Shown here in pieces: positions 16,780 to 25,033 of a stretch of DNA of 64,000 nt. Position numbers and translations under genes: made by a program. The notes beneath the pieces were generated by a model, which had not been told where the DNA came from, did no database searches, and was given only the letters and a program-made list of their open reading frames with translations. Origin of the DNA: a virus; the IMG/VR virus record IMGVR_UViG_3300010397_000001, positions 1 through 64,000 of that record. The stretch is one strand, 5' to 3'. How positions within the stretch are numbered: the stretch's first letter is position 1; the number at the start of each line of letters is the position of its first letter.

Positions 16780-17394
16780 ATGCCGACATACACGGGTCAT
16801 GGTGACTACAGCGAAGACGAGTGGCCCTACGATCACATCCCGGAGGGCGATACCAAAGAAGATTGGGTTGCCTGGATCCCAGCCATCAAGGAAGTTATTG
16901 AGACCGGCTGGTTTGACGGCTACCTGAAGGAGATCGGAGCGGCGGCGCGCGACCGGTTCATGAGGTTGAAGGCTGCCGAGGCGGCCAACCCCACCGTTGA
17001 CCCGATGCATTCGGCAAGCTCACTCGGTGTGTACTACGACCCTACGGATGACGCTTACTACCGTGTGCGGCGTACGAAGGACAGGGCACGCACTTACGCC
17101 GAAAAGCTCGTCGTGGAGACGGCGGCTGTGGTCGACTCGGCTGGCAAGGTCACCACTCCGGCCAAGGTGCGTTTCAGCTATGAAGATGCCAAGGGGAAAG
17201 TTTTCGACCTTGTGCGGCGTCCTGAGTTGAAGATCGACCTAGACAAAGCGCGTGACTTTGGTGCGGCGTACGGGGTCTGCCTCCGGTGTGGCCGTGGTTT
17301 GAAGTCCAACTCGCCTCACATCAAGGAAATGATCGGTCCAGTCTGTTACCGGAAGATCAAGGATGGCGAAGGAGCCGACGATGGCGATTCGTAA
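16780..17394 (+). CDS. DUF6011-like zinc-ribbon protein
   Basis: 204 aa. The C-terminus shows CLRCGRGLKSNSPHIKEMIGPVCYRKI, the Cys pattern of DUF6011 zinc ribbons found in actinophages. The N-terminal half is acidic. Start ATG 16780 follows GAGAGG; an in-frame ATG six bases upstream is less well placed. It overlaps the MoxR gene by 14 bases, so the three genes 16780-20172 are probably one operon. The palindromic GTTCACTCATTGAATGATG sits just upstream. Confidence 0.75.
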   Translation: MPTYTGHGDYSEDEWPYDHIPEGDTKEDWVAWIPAIKEVIETGWFDGYLKEIGAAARDRFMRLKAAEAANPTVDPMHSASSLGVYYDPTDDAYYRVRRTKDRARTYAEKLVVETAAVVDSAGKVTTPAKVRFSYEDAKGKVFDLVRRPELKIDLDKARDFGAAYGVCLRCGRGLKSNSPHIKEMIGPVCYRKIKDGEGADDGDS

Positions 17395-18406
17395 GTTGAA
17401 GTCTGCTGAGGCACGGTTCCTACCGACCAACAAGGTCGCCACCATCCCCAGCCGGAAGATCCTGGAAAAGTACAAGCCGCGCACCATCTACGGTGTGGAG
17501 GACATGGAGCTGCTGGAAAAGGCACGCCTTAATGGAATGAACGTCCTGCTTGAGGGTCCAACCGGCGCAGGCAAGACGATGCTCACGAAGGCGTACGCGG
17601 CGAAGTACCGCAAGCCGTACTTCGCCAAGCCGAACAACGCCGGCATCGAGCCGGAGGAGCTGATCGGCAAGTGGATCCCTGATCCCAACAACGCGGGCGC
17701 GTGGCTGTACGTGCCTGGCGGTCTCTACGACGTCATCGAGCATGGTGGTGTCAGCTTGAGCAGTGAAATCAACTTCCTGCCTGACCGCGTCGCGTCGATC
17801 CTATACGAGGTGTTCGATGGTCGTCGGTCAGTTACTGTTTCCCGTGACGACCACACTCACGTGATCCAGGCGCACCGTCCGAACTGCTGGTGTGATCTTT
17901 CACTAGCTGAATGCCAGTCGAAGTGGCCGCTCCTGATTGCGGACATGAACCCTGGTTACAGCGGCACTAGAGATCTCAACCAGGCGCTACGAAACCGATT
18001 CGGTCTGATCATTGCGATGGACTACGACAAGGATGTCGAGCAGCAGCTGATCAAGTCAAAGACGCTGCTCAAGATGGCGTGGGATATCCGCACCTCAGCC
18101 GAATCTACTGGTGCTTACACCGATCCAGTCAGCACCAACATGCTGGAAGAGTTTGAAATCGTGGTTCGTGTTGCCGGTCTCGATGCGGCCATGGAAAACT
18201 TCGCCAACCACTTCGTGCAGAGCAGCGAGCGGGCAGCGATCCGCGGCCTGTTCTCCAACCTGCACAGCAACCTTTGGTCGGATTACCGGCGCATCGCTGC
18301 CGAAGCTGAGGGCGTGGAGTACGACCCGATCGAAGATGAGAAAGATCCGGTGCTCAACTCTTCTGACTTCGATGATGGCATGGATGACGATTGGTTGAAG
18401 TCATGA
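17381..18406 (+). CDS. MoxR-family AAA+ ATPase
   Basis: 341 aa. Walker A GPTGAGKT at about residues 59-66; then GIEPEELIGKWIPD and GGVSLSSEINFLPDRVASILYEVFDGRR (Walker B/sensor region of MoxR/CobS-like proteins); then ATMNPGYSGT-like ADMNPGYSGTRDLNQALRNRF. MoxR ATPases remodel partners through a VWA-domain adaptor, and exactly such a protein follows with a 4-bp overlap. Start ATG 17381 follows AAGGAG. Resembles CobS-type subunits carried by some large phages; the target is unknown. Confidence 0.88.
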   Translation: MAIRKLKSAEARFLPTNKVATIPSRKILEKYKPRTIYGVEDMELLEKARLNGMNVLLEGPTGAGKTMLTKAYAAKYRKPYFAKPNNAGIEPEELIGKWIPDPNNAGAWLYVPGGLYDVIEHGGVSLSSEINFLPDRVASILYEVFDGRRSVTVSRDDHTHVIQAHRPNCWCDLSLAECQSKWPLLIADMNPGYSGTRDLNQALRNRFGLIIAMDYDKDVEQQLIKSKTLLKMAWDIRTSAESTGAYTDPVSTNMLEEFEIVVRVAGLDAAMENFANHFVQSSERAAIRGLFSNLHSNLWSDYRRIAAEAEGVEYDPIEDEKDPVLNSSDFDDGMDDDWLKS

Positions 18407-20172
18407 AGCTTGATCAAACAGAGCGACTTCGTATGGCTGCTGTTCATCTGTCGAAGATGGACAGTGTACTGGCTGCTCGTGAAGTTGTGTGCGGAGTGTC
18501 GGAGGTAGCGCCACACCCAGCATGGTCGTACGGGTCGGAGATCAAATTTCACGCTACCCAAGCGCCTGCTCTGGTCGACCTGGCGGATTACGTGGACCTG
18601 ATGGGTCTGAACAATCACGAGCTAGCTCACATCCTTTTGACGCCGGCGCCTGACACCATCCAAGCCGTGCTCCGTGATGTCTTTCCTTCCGACTCCATTC
18701 GTCTCGACGTACTGCTTCGCACCAGTGCTGAACACCGCATGTCATACAACATGCTGGAGGACCAGCGCATCGAGAACATCATGGCCAAGATGTACCCGTC
18801 CATGGCCAAGTTCTTCACCGCTGCCGTCACACGGTACTGCCTCGAAAAGCCTGACTATGCGTGGCTACTGTTGTGCGGTCGGCTTTCACTTCCTCAAGAG
18901 CTTCGGCGTGCGGCGCGTGCTTACTTCGCCGCCGACAAGAGCATCAGGTTGCTGGCCGAGAGGGTGATACGGGAGTACATCACTCTGGACCTTCGGAAGA
19001 AGACGGATCTCATTCGCGCCGGTGAGCTGGTGGACGCGTTCACCGATATCCGACGTCGGATCAACATCAACCCGGCGGACCAACCTCCGTCTTGCGATCG
19101 GTCTGGTGATCGGGTAAGTGAAGCTCGTACGGCGGCTGACCGCGAGAAGATTTCCAGTGACATCGACAAGGCGATTGAGAAGGTTAAGCAAGAAGGCCAA
19201 GGTGTCAAGAAATCTGACGAGAAGTCAGAGGCTGCTGATGAAGCTGCATCGAAGAAGGGTGACGGCAAGGACCTGGGGGAGAAGCACAGCGACCTTCAGG
19301 AAGCCAAGAAGGAAGCGCGCGAAGACGTCAACAGCGACGCAGAGGTGATCCGGCACGCCAAGGACACCAGAGACACCGTTCAGGGTGACAAGCCGTTCTA
19401 CAGCTCGAATAGGGAACAGCCGGTGATTGCCGGCGCCATCGAGGCTTCGAGCAAGTTGCTGATGAATTCACTCGTGAAGCAGATCCGCAAGGTTGAGGAC
19501 GAGGTCGATTCCGGCTGGGAACTCAGGACCAACAGCGGCAAGCTGAACATGGGGCGTGTGCGACGCGCAGAGCACTCCTTCCGTCCGGGCCTGTACGACC
19601 GATGGCAACCAGGTGCTAGCCCTGACCAGTCGTTCGAAATCTGTGTTCTGCTCGACAAGTCCAGTTCGATGCGTGAGTCGAAGCACGGCCTACAGCAAGC
19701 GGCGTGGATCCTCAAGCGCATGGGCGATGTCGTTAACGCCAACACATCAGTGTGGACGTACAACAGCACCTCTCATCTGTTGTACCCGGCGTCAGAGAGG
19801 GTTGATCCTGCGGCAGGTGTCCCAGCTGTCAATCCGTCCGGTACTACCGACCCCTCTGGTGCGCTGCGCGATGCCTACTACACCTTGATGCGTACACGCC
19901 GTCGGCGTCGGCTGTTGCTCATCATGACCGATGGACAGTGGAACGCGAATATCGGCTACACGCAACCTTGGTTGTTCGAGAACCCTGATGACCTTATTCT
20001 CGGCCTGGGCGAGGCAGGCGTTGTCACTGCGATGATTCAATATGGCAAGGGTGCCAGTGCCAGCTCTGACGCGCACAAAGCGATGCTGTCGTTGCACATT
20101 ACAGACCTGGCTCGGCAGATGCCGATCCTGATGAAGGACATCGTCACGACAATGTTGAGGATTGGTGCTTGA
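18403..20172 (+). CDS. VWA-domain protein with HExxH motif, CobT-like MoxR partner
   Basis: 589 aa. The N-terminal region has HELAH (about residues 72-76) and a later LEDQRIENIM, the zinc-metallopeptidase-like signature found in some MoxR-associated VWA proteins. The centre (about 225-320) is a long charged Lys/Glu coil. The C-terminal VWA domain has the MIDAS motif LLDKSSSM near residue 417, GTTDPSGA and LIMTDGQWN. It likely couples the upstream ATPase to its substrate, with possible proteolysis. Overlaps both neighbours (ATGA, TGATG). Confidence 0.85.
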   Translation: MKLDQTERLRMAAVHLSKMDSVLAAREVVCGVSEVAPHPAWSYGSEIKFHATQAPALVDLADYVDLMGLNNHELAHILLTPAPDTIQAVLRDVFPSDSIRLDVLLRTSAEHRMSYNMLEDQRIENIMAKMYPSMAKFFTAAVTRYCLEKPDYAWLLLCGRLSLPQELRRAARAYFAADKSIRLLAERVIREYITLDLRKKTDLIRAGELVDAFTDIRRRININPADQPPSCDRSGDRVSEARTAADREKISSDIDKAIEKVKQEGQGVKKSDEKSEAADEAASKKGDGKDLGEKHSDLQEAKKEAREDVNSDAEVIRHAKDTRDTVQGDKPFYSSNREQPVIAGAIEASSKLLMNSLVKQIRKVEDEVDSGWELRTNSGKLNMGRVRRAEHSFRPGLYDRWQPGASPDQSFEICVLLDKSSSMRESKHGLQQAAWILKRMGDVVNANTSVWTYNSTSHLLYPASERVDPAAGVPAVNPSGTTDPSGALRDAYYTLMRTRRRRRLLLIMTDGQWNANIGYTQPWLFENPDDLILGLGEAGVVTAMIQYGKGASASSDAHKAMLSLHITDLARQMPILMKDIVTTMLRIGA

Positions 20173-20615
20173 TGGGATACAAGGCTACAAAGCCAATGAG
20201 GCGCCGAGTCAAGAAGGCAGTTCAGGAAGCGGAAGAGCCGCGTGACGAACGCCTTGACTTCTGGTTCAGCAAGATTCAGACGCTGAAGAAGGTCACTCAG
20301 GACGACCGGGCGATGATCGACATCCTCCAGGACACGGCCATCAAGTACATGGATGACCACGGCATCGAGAAGTACCGTGGCGTCGGTGTCATTCGTGGCG
20401 AGATGACCACCATCGACGTGGAGGAGCTGCGCGTTCAGTGCATGGAGCAAGATCCATCGGGTAACTTGTGGCGTTCGATCACGACGCGCGTCCTTGACAA
20501 CGGGTTGTTGGAAGCGGCGCTGGAGCAGGGGCGCATTCCACCTGCCCTGGTGCAGGCAGCCACCAAGACGGTCCCCAAGAAGGAGTATCTGGGTCTTCAG
20601 TACCTGAAGAAATGA
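20172..20615 (+). CDS. Hypothetical protein in the MoxR-VWA operon
   Basis: 147 aa, start ATG overlapping the VWA stop by one base. Basic N-terminus, then mixed helix (LDFWFSKIQTLKKVTQDDRAMIDILQD). No domain recognised. Co-translation suggests it works with the ATPase/VWA pair. A perfect CAGGGGGTAG/CTACCCCCTG hairpin (20663-20688) follows and may end the transcript. Confidence 0.7.
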   Translation: MGYKATKPMRRRVKKAVQEAEEPRDERLDFWFSKIQTLKKVTQDDRAMIDILQDTAIKYMDDHGIEKYRGVGVIRGEMTTIDVEELRVQCMEQDPSGNLWRSITTRVLDNGLLEAALEQGRIPPALVQAATKTVPKKEYLGLQYLKK

Positions 20616-20662
20616 CCAGCATCACCAGGTGCCCCACAGGGGCTGTGACGTCCTGGGAAAGG

Positions 20663-20688
20663 CAGGGGGTAGACGTCCCTACCCCCTG
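20663..20688 (+). terminator. Possible terminator hairpin
   Basis: CAGGGGGTAG (20663-20672) and CTACCCCCTG (20679-20688) form a perfect 10-bp stem with a 6-base loop, but no T tract follows. A second hairpin, CCTGT...ACAGG, lies about 12 bases downstream. It marks the boundary between the MoxR-VWA operon and the gene at 20760. Confidence 0.5.
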
Positions 20689-20759
20689 TGACTAAAAGCC
20701 TGTCAGCGACCCTTACAGGCGCCTTAAAACGGCCATTCATTCACTGAAAGTTACGACGC

Positions 20760-21050
20760 ATGAAGAAGATCAAGACTGATCCGCCCATCTATCTGGAGAC
20801 GATGGCAGCGGTTGCATGGCTGAACCGTAGGCGTCGTGATGTTCCGTCGGGGTATCCGGTTGGCAAGCGGCACCTTGACCCTCGGATGAACCCAACCGGT
20901 TGGAAGGCTGGCGGGCGTGACGCTGAGGAGTATCAGTTCAATCCAGAAATGGTCGGTGCGTCACGTGCTAGCGGTGTTGAGTTCGGGGAGGTGACTTCAG
21001 TCAGTGAAAACTGGGATGCGGATGCGACCCAACATTCAGGGGACGAATGA
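20760..21050 (+). CDS. Hypothetical protein
   Basis: 96 aa, beginning MKKIKTDPPIYLETMAAVAWLNRRRR. No family recognised. The start lies just after the palindromic CATTCATTCACTGAAAG element. The 3' end overlaps the next gene. Confidence 0.6.
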   Translation: MKKIKTDPPIYLETMAAVAWLNRRRRDVPSGYPVGKRHLDPRMNPTGWKAGGRDAEEYQFNPEMVGASRASGVEFGEVTSVSENWDADATQHSGDE

Positions 21051-21378
21051 CCCCCAGAACGAGAACTGCACGCTTGTTCCTGTGACGACAGTGAACCGTC
21101 TGCTCCCCAAGCTGTCACCTAACGTGCCGGCGGGGAGCTTCTTCCGCTTCAATGAGGAGACGAAGCTGGTAGAAGCGATCGTCACGCCGGTTGCAGGCTA
21201 CACAAGCATGGTCCCGATAGCGTGGGATACATGCGCAGACTGCACACGACCCCTCAGGCGCTGTGAGTGCGCCCGTGGTGTATCTGCCAAGTCTTGGATG
21301 GTGGAGGCCGCGGAGAAGCGACCTGAGCTGATGCCAGAGGAGGCGCCCAAGAAAAAACTTCGGAGGATGAAGTTGTGA
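21022..21378 (+). CDS. Hypothetical Cys-cluster protein
   Basis: 118 aa from ATG 21022 (in-frame ATG 21016 and GTG 21004 are alternatives). A short zinc-knuckle-like CADCTRPLRRCECARG sits in the second half and a basic KKKLRRMKL tail ends it. Overlaps the upstream gene by about 29 bases and the next start by 4. Function unknown. Confidence 0.6.
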   Translation: MRPNIQGTNDPQNENCTLVPVTTVNRLLPKLSPNVPAGSFFRFNEETKLVEAIVTPVAGYTSMVPIAWDTCADCTRPLRRCECARGVSAKSWMVEAAEKRPELMPEEAPKKKLRRMKL

Positions 21379-22103
21379 CGGAAGACTTTAGCAATATGGC
21401 GCGCCGGCTTAGTCGCCTCAACGAGCTTCTGTCCAAGGCCATTCAAGAGGTGGACAAGTACGAAGAGATTATTGCCGACAACGTCGCTGACTTGCCGGCG
21501 TACCTCCACTTCGCGGTGGAGAACATTCTTGGTGTGCTAACCGTCGGCTCTCCGATCAATATGAAGTACCTGTTGACGGAAGGTCAAGCGATCGAGGTTC
21601 ACAAGATGTTTGCTCAGATCGACATCCGGTACGCCGGCCAGATGCCGATCACGTGTCAGCTTGGCATGTGCACTCCTTCCACCGACGCGGCCATGCGCAT
21701 CCTTACCGCGAGGACGATCGACTGGGACACGTATCAAGAAGAGGCGGCAGTCCTTCTAGAGGGGCGCAATGCTTTCGGCGCCAGACCGGCACACACGACG
21801 TGGCTCATTCACGCCGGCATGTCGACCGCCGTACAGAGCTGCGATATCCCTCATGGCACCATGGTGGCCTACGCGGCTTCCGCTCGAAACCAGATGGTCA
21901 ACATCATGGAGATAATCGCGGAACACGAGTGGCCACCTGAATGCACCGAAGTCGTCCTGCGCTTGATGGGAGCAATGGACGACTCAGCTTTGGGCACCTA
22001 CAGCAATCCGCTGGACGATCGCATAGAAGGGCAGAAGGATGGAACAGGAGACGGACCAGGCGTCAGTGCCGACGAACTCGACCGATGGTTCAACCTCGGA
22101 TGA
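21375..22103 (+). CDS. Hypothetical helical protein
   Basis: 242 aa, GTG start overlapping the previous stop (GTGA). Mostly helical. The N-terminus (LSRLNELLSKAIQEVDKYEEI) looks coiled-coil and the C-terminus is acidic. No domain recognised. The 3' end overlaps the next gene by 65 bases. Confidence 0.68.
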   Translation: MTEDFSNMARRLSRLNELLSKAIQEVDKYEEIIADNVADLPAYLHFAVENILGVLTVGSPINMKYLLTEGQAIEVHKMFAQIDIRYAGQMPITCQLGMCTPSTDAAMRILTARTIDWDTYQEEAAVLLEGRNAFGARPAHTTWLIHAGMSTAVQSCDIPHGTMVAYAASARNQMVNIMEIIAEHEWPPECTEVVLRLMGAMDDSALGTYSNPLDDRIEGQKDGTGDGPGVSADELDRWFNLG

Positions 22104-22572
22104 TGAACCGGTGGTGTTGAGCGCACCGGTGTCGGCTCACCTGTTCAGCGAGATGAGGTCGCATCTCGTTGTTCAGGTGAAGGATGACGGTACGGGCATC
22201 AACCAACTGACGAACGCTCTGGTTGCGCGGTACCAGGCCGCAGTCGCCGAGCTGGGAGAAGCAACCGCCGCGATCGTCAAGCACTGTCGGAAGACCGGGC
22301 AGACGGTGCCGTTCGACTTCCTCTACCCGTCGGCCCGCACCGTGTCGAAACTTCCGGCGAAGACCAAGAAGGGTAAGCCGCTCCCGCCTTGGTTGCTTCC
22401 TTCCGACGAGGTGTTCCCCGCTGACTCGGAGGCCGCCAGCTACCACGAGTGCCCGGAGTGTAAGAAGCAGGTGCAGCACGACACCAGCAATGTCGCTTGT
22501 CCGCACTGCCAGGAAGAGCAGCGCAAGAAAGAAGATCCAGCAGCCAAGCCCGGCACGATCTTCGCAGCGTAG
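22039..22572 (+). CDS. Zinc-ribbon protein
   Basis: 177 aa. Near the C-terminus CPECKKQVQHDTSNVACPHC is a classical four-Cys zinc ribbon. The rest is an acidic N-terminus and a helical/basic middle (SKLPAKTKKGKPLPPWLLP). Start ATG 22039 lies inside the previous gene, with AGGGCAGAAGG as ribosome site. A role in nucleic acid or protein binding is plausible but not shown. Confidence 0.68.
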   Translation: MEQETDQASVPTNSTDGSTSDDEPVVLSAPVSAHLFSEMRSHLVVQVKDDGTGINQLTNALVARYQAAVAELGEATAAIVKHCRKTGQTVPFDFLYPSARTVSKLPAKTKKGKPLPPWLLPSDEVFPADSEAASYHECPECKKQVQHDTSNVACPHCQEEQRKKEDPAAKPGTIFAA

Positions 22573-22574
22573 AT

Positions 22575-22730
22575 ATGATCGGCCGTCACAGCATTCAGTA
22601 CGACGAGCGGTGGTTCGTGTGCAAGCGCTGTAAACGGGCCGTTCGTGTCATGCTGGCCAAGCCTCTGCTCGGCTGGCGGTTCCTACACATCCCACGTCGC
22701 TGCCACGACTGTTCAACTAGGAGGCACTAG
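22575..22730 (+). CDS. Small zinc-finger protein
   Basis: 51 aa with two CxxC pairs (CKRC and CHDC) separated by a basic aromatic segment (LLGWRFLHIPRRC). ATG 22575 lies two bases after the upstream stop. One of many mini zinc-finger genes in this genome. Confidence 0.65.
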   Translation: MIGRHSIQYDERWFVCKRCKRAVRVMLAKPLLGWRFLHIPRRCHDCSTRRH

Positions 22731-22776
22731 CGACAGACCCTGACTGAATTGGATTCAGTACCTGAAGGAGAGAAGG

Positions 22777-23046
22777 ATGACGCAGCATAGAGGCGGGGCG
22801 CTGTCACGAATTGCCCCGGAAGGTTGCTACACCACGTCTGGTTTTGCCAAGGCGGTCGGTATATCTACCGACACGGCCAAGCGTTGGCGCCTGACGGGGA
22901 CGCTCATTCCATCCGGTGAACCACACGAGAGTGGTGAACTGACGATCTACATCTACACGGAGGAGGACGTGCAGCTTGGGCGACAGCTTCGTGTCAGCCC
23001 GGGTTCGCTCGATCGGCGCCTCAAGCACCTGGAAGTTGCGTCTTGA
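22777..23046 (+). CDS. MerR/excisionase-like HTH protein
   Basis: 89 aa. YTTSGFAKAVGISTDTAKRWRLTGTLIPSGEPHESGELTIYIYTEEDVQLG follows the winged-helix pattern of MerR/AlpA/excisionase proteins: helix-turn-helix, then a Tyr/Thr wing and an EEDV end. It probably binds DNA as a regulator. AAGGAGAGAAGG precedes ATG. A perfect 13-bp inverted repeat follows its 3' end and could be its target or a terminator. Confidence 0.75.
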   Translation: MTQHRGGALSRIAPEGCYTTSGFAKAVGISTDTAKRWRLTGTLIPSGEPHESGELTIYIYTEEDVQLGRQLRVSPGSLDRRLKHLEVAS

Positions 23047-23057
23047 ACTTCATGAAG

Positions 23058-23107
23058 TGAACCGTACAGGTTGTCTCGTTTGGTAGTGTGATGGCCTGTA
23101 CGGTTCA
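23058..23107. repeat. Perfect 13-bp inverted repeat between HTH and ssDNA-binding genes
   Basis: TGAACCGTACAGG (23058-23070) and CCTGTACGGTTCA (23095-23107) pair perfectly across 24 bases. The left arm overlaps the palindrome ACTTCATGAAGT. No T tract follows, so an operator for the neighbouring HTH protein or an RNA structure is as likely as a terminator. Confidence 0.65.
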
Positions 23108-23161
23108 ACATGTCAATGACGAACGACTCAGCAAATAACGCACGTGGAAGGTAGGTGGCGC

Positions 23162-23905
23162 GTGCCCATTGGCCAAACAGTCGGCAGTAAGCAGAACATG
23201 AAGAGTCTGCTCGCCGGCGGAAACAGCAACGACGAAGTGTGGCGGCTGAAGGACGGCGAGGCGGCTCACGTCCGCTTTCTGACCGAACCGTCCGGATGGT
23301 CGCGGTACTACGAGCACTTCGATTCCAGCCGCGAAGGAAGTCCGTTCATCCCGTGTATCGGGCGTGACGAGGGCTGCCAGTACTGCGACGACGGTGTCAG
23401 GTCTGGAAAGAAGTTCCTCGCGAACATCGTGGACCTTCAGACGGACAAGGCGCGGGTGATCGTGCTCCCGCAGACGGCGGCCGACTTCCTCTACAAGCGG
23501 TGGGCTTCCAAAGACACCATCATGGACCGCCCCTTCACGATCGAGCGCGAGGGGTCCGGCAAGGACGACACGACGTACACCGTCGACCACGAGTCTCCGT
23601 CCAGGTTCAACACCAAGCGGTTCGAGATCAAGGACCTGGAGGAAGTCCTCCAATCCATGCTCGACGGTCCCACGGTCGCGGATGACGATGACGATGAGCC
23701 ATCGTGGTCGCGCAAGAAAAAGAAGTCGGCGGCGAAGAAGGCTGCTCCAAAGAAAGCTGGTCGTCGTACGATCGCTGACGAAGACGACGACGAAGACGAC
23801 GAGGACGAACGTCCGCCGCGCCGGCCGGTCAAGTCGGCCAAGAAGTCCGTACGCAAAGCGCTCCCTCCCAGCAAGGGCGTCAAGCGCATGCGCAAGATGA
23901 ACTGA
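23162..23905 (+). CDS. Single-stranded DNA-binding protein candidate (gp32-like)
   Basis: 247 aa. The N-terminal half reads like phage gp32-type SSBs: EVWRLKDGEAAHVRFLTEPSG, then FIPCIGRDEGCQYCDDGVRSGKKFLANIVDL with a Cys cluster that can bind zinc. The C-terminus has an acidic run (DDDDDEP and DEDDDEDDEDE) interleaved with basic K/R/A segments. Classical SSBs end acidic; the basic end here is unusual. GTG 23162 follows GGAAGGTAGGTGG. It would coat ssDNA for the polymerase and RecA encoded downstream. Confidence 0.72.
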   Translation: MPIGQTVGSKQNMKSLLAGGNSNDEVWRLKDGEAAHVRFLTEPSGWSRYYEHFDSSREGSPFIPCIGRDEGCQYCDDGVRSGKKFLANIVDLQTDKARVIVLPQTAADFLYKRWASKDTIMDRPFTIEREGSGKDDTTYTVDHESPSRFNTKRFEIKDLEEVLQSMLDGPTVADDDDDEPSWSRKKKKSAAKKAAPKKAGRRTIADEDDDEDDEDERPPRRPVKSAKKSVRKALPPSKGVKRMRKMN

Positions 23906-23954
23906 CCCAGCGAACACCATTCACACCATCAAGCACTGAGAGGGAACAACCAAG

Positions 23955-24803
23955 ATGGCAGTCAGCAAGAAAGCCGCCGCTCCGGTGAAGTCCGCGAAGT
24001 CCAAGGTCGGTCCGGCGAGGATCGCCAAGGCGGAGCCCGCGAAGGTCGCTCCGAAGAAGGCTCCGGCCAAGGCGGCGCCGAAGCAGGACGTCGAGCAGAT
24101 GTCCGTTCCGGACTTCCTCAAGTCCCTGCGCGACCAGATCGACGCGTTCCTCGGCTCCGCGCCGTGGGACGAAGCCGAAGCCTCCGGCACCGACGAGGAG
24201 GCGGACGAAGAGACCAGCGCGATCGACGCGCGGCGCGCGGAGCTGGAGGACATGACGCCGGCCGCCCTGCGCAAGTTGGCGAAGGCCGCGGAGTTCGACC
24301 CCAAGGACATCAAGGCCGCGTCGGTCGAACAGCTCGTCGAGAACCTGTTGGAAGCCGAATTCGGCGACGCCGAGGACGACGAGGACGAAGACGAGGAGGA
24401 CTCGGAGGAGTCGGAAGACGAGGAGACCGAGGACGACTCCGACGACGAGGACGCCGAGGACGAGGAGGAAGAGGAGGACGACGGCGAGGACGATTACACC
24501 CGCGAAGACCTCCTGGCGATGTCGCTGTCCGACCTGAAGAACCTCGCGGTGCAGCTCGGCAAGGCCGACAGCAAGGCGGACCTGAAGGGCCAGGACAAGG
24601 ACACCGTCGCCGATCTGATCCTAGAGGACGACGAGGAGTCGGAAGACGAGGAAGGCGAGGACGACTACTACACCCGCGAGGACTACGAGGCGATGAAGAT
24701 CGACGAGCTGAAGGCCCTCGCCGACCAGTGCGGCATCTCCTACAAGAAGACCGTCAAGGCCGCCGAGCTGATCGACGCCTTGGAGGCGTACGAGGAGGAC
24801 TAG
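23955..24803 (+). CDS. Acidic protein with three SAP/HeH-like helical repeats and basic N-tail
   Basis: 282 aa. Residues 1-43 are Lys/Ala/Pro-rich and H1-like. Three similar 35-residue helix-extension-helix units follow, starting MTPAALRKLAKAAEF, MSLSDLKNLAVQLGK and MKIDELKALADQCGI. They are separated by strings of Asp/Glu, some over ten long. SAP/HeH/LEM motifs often bind DNA or tether to it. Synonymous positions look more G/C-rich here than in neighbours. It lies directly after the ssDNA-binding candidate and ends before a strong terminator, so the two may act together. Confidence 0.68.
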   Translation: MAVSKKAAAPVKSAKSKVGPARIAKAEPAKVAPKKAPAKAAPKQDVEQMSVPDFLKSLRDQIDAFLGSAPWDEAEASGTDEEADEETSAIDARRAELEDMTPAALRKLAKAAEFDPKDIKAASVEQLVENLLEAEFGDAEDDEDEDEEDSEESEDEETEDDSDDEDAEDEEEEEDDGEDDYTREDLLAMSLSDLKNLAVQLGKADSKADLKGQDKDTVADLILEDDEESEDEEGEDDYYTREDYEAMKIDELKALADQCGISYKKTVKAAELIDALEAYEED

Positions 24804-24829
24804 CTACATCGTCCATCCGGTGAAGTAAT

Positions 24830-24864
24830 GGGGCACCCCATACCAGGGGTGCCCCTTCTGTTTG
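24830..24864 (+). terminator. Intrinsic terminator
   Basis: GGGGCACCCC (24830-24839) pairs perfectly with GGGGTGCCCC (24846-24855), 6-base loop, followed by TTCTGTTTG. Ends the transcript of the acidic SAP-like gene. Confidence 0.85.
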
Positions 24865-24875
24865 TAGGAGATGAA

Positions 24876-25031
24876 GTGAGTAATCGGCGCAAGTACAAGC
24901 GCTTGCTCAAGTGGTACCGGCATTACAACCGATGTGCCAAGCTGCATGCGGCGCCCAATCTCTGCCAGACCTCTTCGGTGTGCGCGTGGTGGGCGTGCTG
25001 CGAAGCGGCTCGTTCTAGTGTGTGGAGATAG
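24876..25031 (+). CDS. Small basic Cys-containing protein
   Basis: 51 aa (VSNRRKYKRLLKWYRHYNRC...). Basic aromatic N-terminus, then five Cys. GTG 24876 follows TAGGAGATGAA. No family recognised; a nucleic-acid-binding mini protein is plausible. Confidence 0.55.
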   Translation: MSNRRKYKRLLKWYRHYNRCAKLHAAPNLCQTSSVCAWWACCEAARSSVWR

Positions 25032-25033
25032 TC

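Noticed and set aside
17381-20172. Cobaltochelatase CobS/CobT proper
   Set aside because: Motifs fit the wider MoxR-VWA group; no CobN or other cobalamin gene is present in the window, so a cobalt role is not supported.
23105-23920. 271-aa minus-strand frame opposite the SSB-like gene
   Set aside because: Complement of a gene with clear gp32-like motifs and a good start; no domain of its own.
24164-24823. 219-aa + frame of Arg/Gly repeats over the acidic SAP-like gene
   Set aside because: Frame-shifted reading of GAG/GAC repeats gives RGRRG strings; no ribosome site and no family.
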